Shown: piece by piece, positions 61,037 to 64,000 of the stretch
How the letters are laid out: each line of letters starts with the position of its first letter
Position numbering within the stretch: position 1 is the first letter of the stretch
Source: SZUA-430 sp041477875
GTDB lineage: Bacteria > Pseudomonadota > Alphaproteobacteria > Micropepsales > Micropepsaceae
Direction of reading: 5' to 3'
Length of the DNA: 64,000 nt
Assembly: GCA_041477875.1 (NCBI GenBank)
Contig: JBGOVA010000001.1
Coordinates: 7,616 to 71,615, forward strand
Position numbers and translations under genes: made by a program
Notes under the pieces: generated by a model
What the model was told of the DNA's origin: nothing
The model's database searches: none
Seen by the model: the letters and a program-made list of their open reading frames with translations, nothing else

Positions 61037-63139
61037 ATGCGTTTGGTGGCTGCGTTCGCGGGGGCCGTTCTAACGTCCGTTCTCTGCGTCGCCGCGTTCG
61101 CCGATGTCGCGTCCGACGACCCGTTTCTGTGGCTTGAGGACATTGACGGCGCACGAGCGCTCGAATGGGTGCGCAGCCAAAACGGCTACACATTGAAGGC
61201 CCTCAAATCCGATCCGCATTACGAGGAAACCTTCACCACCGCGCAAGCGATCCTGACGGCCAGGGATCGCATTCCCTACGGCAATCTCGCCGGCGGACAA
61301 ATTTACAATTTCTGGCAGGACGGCACGCACGAACGCGGCCTGTGGCGCCGAACCTCGCTCGCCGAATACCAAAAGCCCGAGCCGCGATGGGAAACGTTGC
61401 TCGACCTCGACGCGTTGAGCAGGGCCCAGAACGAGAATTGGGTCTGGAAGGGCGCGCAATGCCTGCCCCCGGCCCTTGCCCGTTGTCTCGTCATGCTGTC
61501 GCGCGGCGGCGGCGACGCGATCGTCGTTCGCGAATTCGACGTCCCGACGAAGTCTTTCGTCAAGGACGGCTTCGACGTGCCCGAGGGAAAGACGGACGTC
61601 GCCTGGGTCGATCTGAACACGATCATGATCGGCACGAATTGGGGCAAGGGCACGCTGACCAGATCGGGCTATCCGCGCATCGTGAAGGCTCTTGCGCGCG
61701 GCCAAGCGCTACGCGACGCGCAAACCGTGTTCGAAGGCCGGGAGAGTGATGTTGCCTCGACGGCTTCCGTCGATTTCGAACCCGACGGCAAGGCCGAACG
61801 CTTCATCAGCCGCGGCGTGGATTTCTTCTCGACCGAGTTCTTCTACGTCGACGCGAACTGGCGCGCCATTCGCGTGCCCGTGCCCCCGTTCGCCGAGTTC
61901 AAGGGCATGCACAAACGCCAGCTTCTCTTTCTCCTCATGAACAATTGGCGCACGGGCGGCCAAACCTACCTGCAAGGTTCGCTGATAGCGTTCTCGCTCG
62001 ACGCCTATGTGGCGAGCGGCGGCGCGCTTCCGCAGGTCAGAGTGCTGTTCACGCCCGACGAGAAAACCGCGGTCGACGCCGTGTCGACCAGTCGCGACGC
62101 AGTCTACGTCAAGTATCTCGAGAACGTGAAAGGGCGCGTTCGCGCGCTGACCTTCGACGGCGCCAATTGGCTGCCGCGCCGCGTCGTGTTGCCCGACGAC
62201 GGATCGATCGAGGTCGCCGCGTCGAGCGACTTCGACGGCGAGGTCATGTTCAAATACGCAAGCTTCCTGACGCCCGATACGCTCTATCTGATGCCCGAGC
62301 GCGGCGAACCTCAGGTGATCAAGCAACTGCCGCCGCGCTTCGACGCCGACGACTTCAAGGTCGAACAGCACGAAGCCGTGTCCGCCGACGGAGCGAAAAT
62401 TCCCTATTTCATCGTGCGCAAGGAAGGCGCCTCGACCACGGGCGAAACGCCGACCTTGCTCTACGCCTATGGCGGCTTCCAGATTTCGACGACGCCGTGG
62501 TATTGGTCGACGGGCGGTAAACTCTGGCTTGAGCAAGGCGGCGCCTACGCCATCGCCAACGTCCGCGGTGGCGGCGAGTTCGGCCCGCGCTGGCACGATG
62601 CCGCGAAAGCCGAATACCACCAGCGCAATTTCGACGATCTGGCCGCCGTCGCGCGCAACATGGTCGCGCGCGGCTTCACGTCGTCCCGCCGCCTCGGCGT
62701 CCTCGGCGGCTCGCAGGGCGGCCTCTTGGTCGCCGGCGCCTTCGTGCAGAATCCGGATCTCTTCGCCGCCGTCTCGTGCCAAGTGCCGCTGACCGACATG
62801 CTGCGCTACACGCAGATGTCGGCGGGCGCGAGCTGGATCGCCGAATACGGCGACCCCGCCGACCCGAGGCTGCGCCCGATCATCGCGCGCTGGTCGCCCT
62901 ACCAGAACCTGAGGCAAGGCGTGAAGTACCCGCGCGTCTTCTTCATGTCGGCGTCCAAGGACGACCGCGTCCATCCCGGCCACGGCCGCAAGATGGCCGC
63001 CCGCATGCAGTCCTTCGGACAGCCCGTCTACTACTACGAACCCATCGACGGCGGCCACGAGACGGCAAACACCCTGCGCGAACGCGCCGAACAAATCGCG
63101 CTGGTCTACGTCTACATGCGCCAGCAGCTGATGGATTGA
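61037..63139 (+). CDS. Secreted prolyl oligopeptidase-family serine peptidase (S9)
   Basis: The 700-residue protein has a signal peptide (MRLVAAFAGAVLTSVLCVAAFA). A propeller-type N-terminal domain starts DPFLWLEDIDGARALEWVRSQN, characteristic of S9A. The C-terminal alpha/beta-hydrolase has Ser559 in VLGGSQGG, Asp642 or 643 in MSASKDDRVHPGHGRK and His674 in DGGHET. NVRGGGEFGPRWH is also conserved. It would cleave peptides in the periplasm. I used ATG 61037 because it precedes the signal peptide. It is convergent with the toxin-like gene at 63141. Confidence 0.94.
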   Translation: MRLVAAFAGAVLTSVLCVAAFADVASDDPFLWLEDIDGARALEWVRSQNGYTLKALKSDPHYEETFTTAQAILTARDRIPYGNLAGGQIYNFWQDGTHERGLWRRTSLAEYQKPEPRWETLLDLDALSRAQNENWVWKGAQCLPPALARCLVMLSRGGGDAIVVREFDVPTKSFVKDGFDVPEGKTDVAWVDLNTIMIGTNWGKGTLTRSGYPRIVKALARGQALRDAQTVFEGRESDVASTASVDFEPDGKAERFISRGVDFFSTEFFYVDANWRAIRVPVPPFAEFKGMHKRQLLFLLMNNWRTGGQTYLQGSLIAFSLDAYVASGGALPQVRVLFTPDEKTAVDAVSTSRDAVYVKYLENVKGRVRALTFDGANWLPRRVVLPDDGSIEVAASSDFDGEVMFKYASFLTPDTLYLMPERGEPQVIKQLPPRFDADDFKVEQHEAVSADGAKIPYFIVRKEGASTTGETPTLLYAYGGFQISTTPWYWSTGGKLWLEQGGAYAIANVRGGGEFGPRWHDAAKAEYHQRNFDDLAAVARNMVARGFTSSRRLGVLGGSQGGLLVAGAFVQNPDLFAAVSCQVPLTDMLRYTQMSAGASWIAEYGDPADPRLRPIIARWSPYQNLRQGVKYPRVFFMSASKDDRVHPGHGRKMAARMQSFGQPVYYYEPIDGGHETANTLRERAEQIALVYVYMRQQLMD

Positions 63140-63140
63140 G

Positions 63141-63464
63141 TCACTGCTCGATCACGCGCTCGCCGGCATCCCATCGTTGTTCAATGCTCGGCCACACGGT
63201 CTCAAGCCAAGCAATGAGATTTGCTATTGAGCAATTGCCGACACCTAGTCGAATGACGCCGCCGTCTCCAGCATTGCTCACCAGCGCGACGAAGTCAGTG
63301 TCACGTGTTAAGACCGCGGCCGCGCGATCTTGCGCGGCAATCCAGACGCGAGCATCCGTGGCGCCTTGAAGACCGAGGTCGATGACGTGCTCAGCGGTAC
63401 ATCCGCGCGCGACCAGCCACGGGACGAGCCGACGCGGCAGGTTTTCGTCGATGATCAGTCTCAT
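63141..63464 (-). CDS. DUF5615 PIN-like toxin-type protein
   Basis: The 107-residue protein has the opening LIIDENLPRRLVPWLVARGCTAEHVIDLGLQGATDARVWIAAQDRAAAVLTRDTDFVALV. That is the DUF5615/Mut7-C-like PIN fold, with acidic residues at DEN and RDTDF. Such proteins are usually paired with a DUF433 partner in toxin-antitoxin-like modules and are presumed ribonucleases. The partner gene overlaps by four bases. Toxicity is an inference. Confidence 0.88.
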   Translation of the reverse strand: MRLIIDENLPRRLVPWLVARGCTAEHVIDLGLQGATDARVWIAAQDRAAAVLTRDTDFVALVSNAGDGGVIRLGVGNCSIANLIAWLETVWPSIEQRWDAGERVIEQ

Positions 63465-63685
63465 TCAGCAGCGACGGGCGTTTTCTCAACCGTCTCTGCC
63501 GCAAAGGAGAGGCAGGCACGAATATCGTCCGCTGTGAGTTGCGGGTAGTCGGCCAGGATGTCCGCCTCGCTCATTCCCGCCGCAAGCCAGCCCAAGACAT
63601 GGGCCACGCGAATACGCGTACCCTCGATTCTGGGGTGCCCAGAACAGGTATCGGGGTCGGCGACAATGCGATCAGCGAGTCTCAT
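63461..63685 (-). CDS. DUF433 antitoxin-type protein
   Basis: The 74-residue protein contains IVADPDTCSGHPRIEGTRIRVAHVLGWLAAGMSEADILADYPQLTADDIRACLSFAAE, the full DUF433 pattern with a predicted winged or MerR-like helix-turn-helix. It lies upstream of and overlaps the DUF5615 gene (ATGA), the usual antitoxin-first order. It probably neutralises the partner and represses the pair. Confidence 0.9.
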   Translation of the reverse strand: MRLADRIVADPDTCSGHPRIEGTRIRVAHVLGWLAAGMSEADILADYPQLTADDIRACLSFAAETVEKTPVAAE

Positions 63686-63890
63686 GCCCCTAGACTACCA
63701 TTGGTGCGGTACCAGTTGGTACTGTACTCCATTGACTTAACCAAGCCGGCTCCATAGGTTCCGCGCCACTTTCCAGGATCGACTAGTGCCGATCCGCCTT
63801 GGGGCCTCCCCTGAGGTCAACGTCCGCCAGCGCGTTGCGCCCGCGGGCGCGTTCGGCATTTGGCGAAACGCTTAAGGACCAACAGACGCA

Positions 63891-64000
63891 ATGTTCGACG
63901 CATTGACCAATCGCTTGTCGTCGGTGTTCGACGGCCTCACGGGGCGCGGCGCGCTGACCGAGGCCGACGTCGACGCGGCATTGCGCGAAGTGCGTCTGGC
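63891..64000 (+). CDS. ffh: Signal recognition particle protein Ffh (3' truncated by window)
   Basis: Only the first 36 codons are present: MFDALTNRLSSVFDGLTGRGALTEADVDAALREVRL. This is the standard start of the Ffh N domain. An AAGGACC ribosome site precedes the ATG by 12 bases. Ffh binds signal sequences and 4.5S RNA and docks with FtsY, encoded 5 kb upstream. Confidence 0.93.
   Translation, partial: MFDALTNRLSSVFDGLTGRGALTEADVDAALREVRL

Overview
The window is a gene-dense, visibly GC-rich stretch of an alphaproteobacterial chromosome. The main evidence is the ordered block mnmE-mnmG-rsmG-parA-parB, followed after an interruption by holA-lptE-leuS-DUF3576, and the dapF-mtaB-ftsY group close to ffh. 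A Rhodospirillales- or Micropepsales-like relative is plausible, but the sequence alone does not fix the genus. I recognised no rRNA, tRNA, CRISPR array, insertion sequence or prophage.

Layout. 1-604: 5' part of a YyaL-type protein. 735-6852: DUF6489 gene, the tRNA-modification/16S-methylation genes mnmE, mnmG and rsmG, and the partition genes parA and parB. Two pairs of parS-like sites lie in this block. 6853-18128: an accessory insertion between parB and holA, with small stress or envelope genes, a TetR-linked RND efflux pair and a MarR-linked EmrAB-type efflux operon. 18129-22895 (minus): holA, lptE, leuS, DUF3576. 23246-25953: two paralogous outer-membrane porins. 25950-31493: a thiE-like gene head to head with yggS, a conserved hypothetical gene, ribA, an orphan OmpR-type regulator, an NTF2-fold gene and a GIN-domain envelope protein. 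31496-34633 (minus): a MacAB-type export system behind a well-formed promoter/operator.

34743-46554 is a packed minus-strand run of ten genes. Four glycosyltransferases, a polysaccharide-deacetylase-like protein and a small membrane protein are followed by a complete Opp/Yej-like peptide importer (dual ATPase, binding protein, two permeases). The first glycosyltransferase gene appears to start at an AUU codon. Divergent from it, at 46701-50326, lie a large ABC exporter-like protein whose single nucleotide-binding domain has lost its catalytic residues, a stand-alone cyclic-nucleotide-binding protein and a hotdog thioesterase. This divergent glycan/export locus is the best candidate for an undescribed system here.

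50327-57643: FMN-binding oxidoreductase, xth, a candidate small RNA of about 150 nt (52191-52339, minus), class III aminotransferase, nth, an M28 peptidase with membrane segments, and yciB. 57839-60875 (minus): dapF, mtaB and ftsY. 61037-64000: prolyl oligopeptidase, a DUF433/DUF5615 toxin-antitoxin-like pair and the start of ffh.

Gene packing is tight. Many same-strand neighbours overlap by a few bases, and several convergent genes abut or overlap, so regulation is likely concentrated in a few intergenic spaces. The clearest are the palindromes at 10517, 14890 and 34695.
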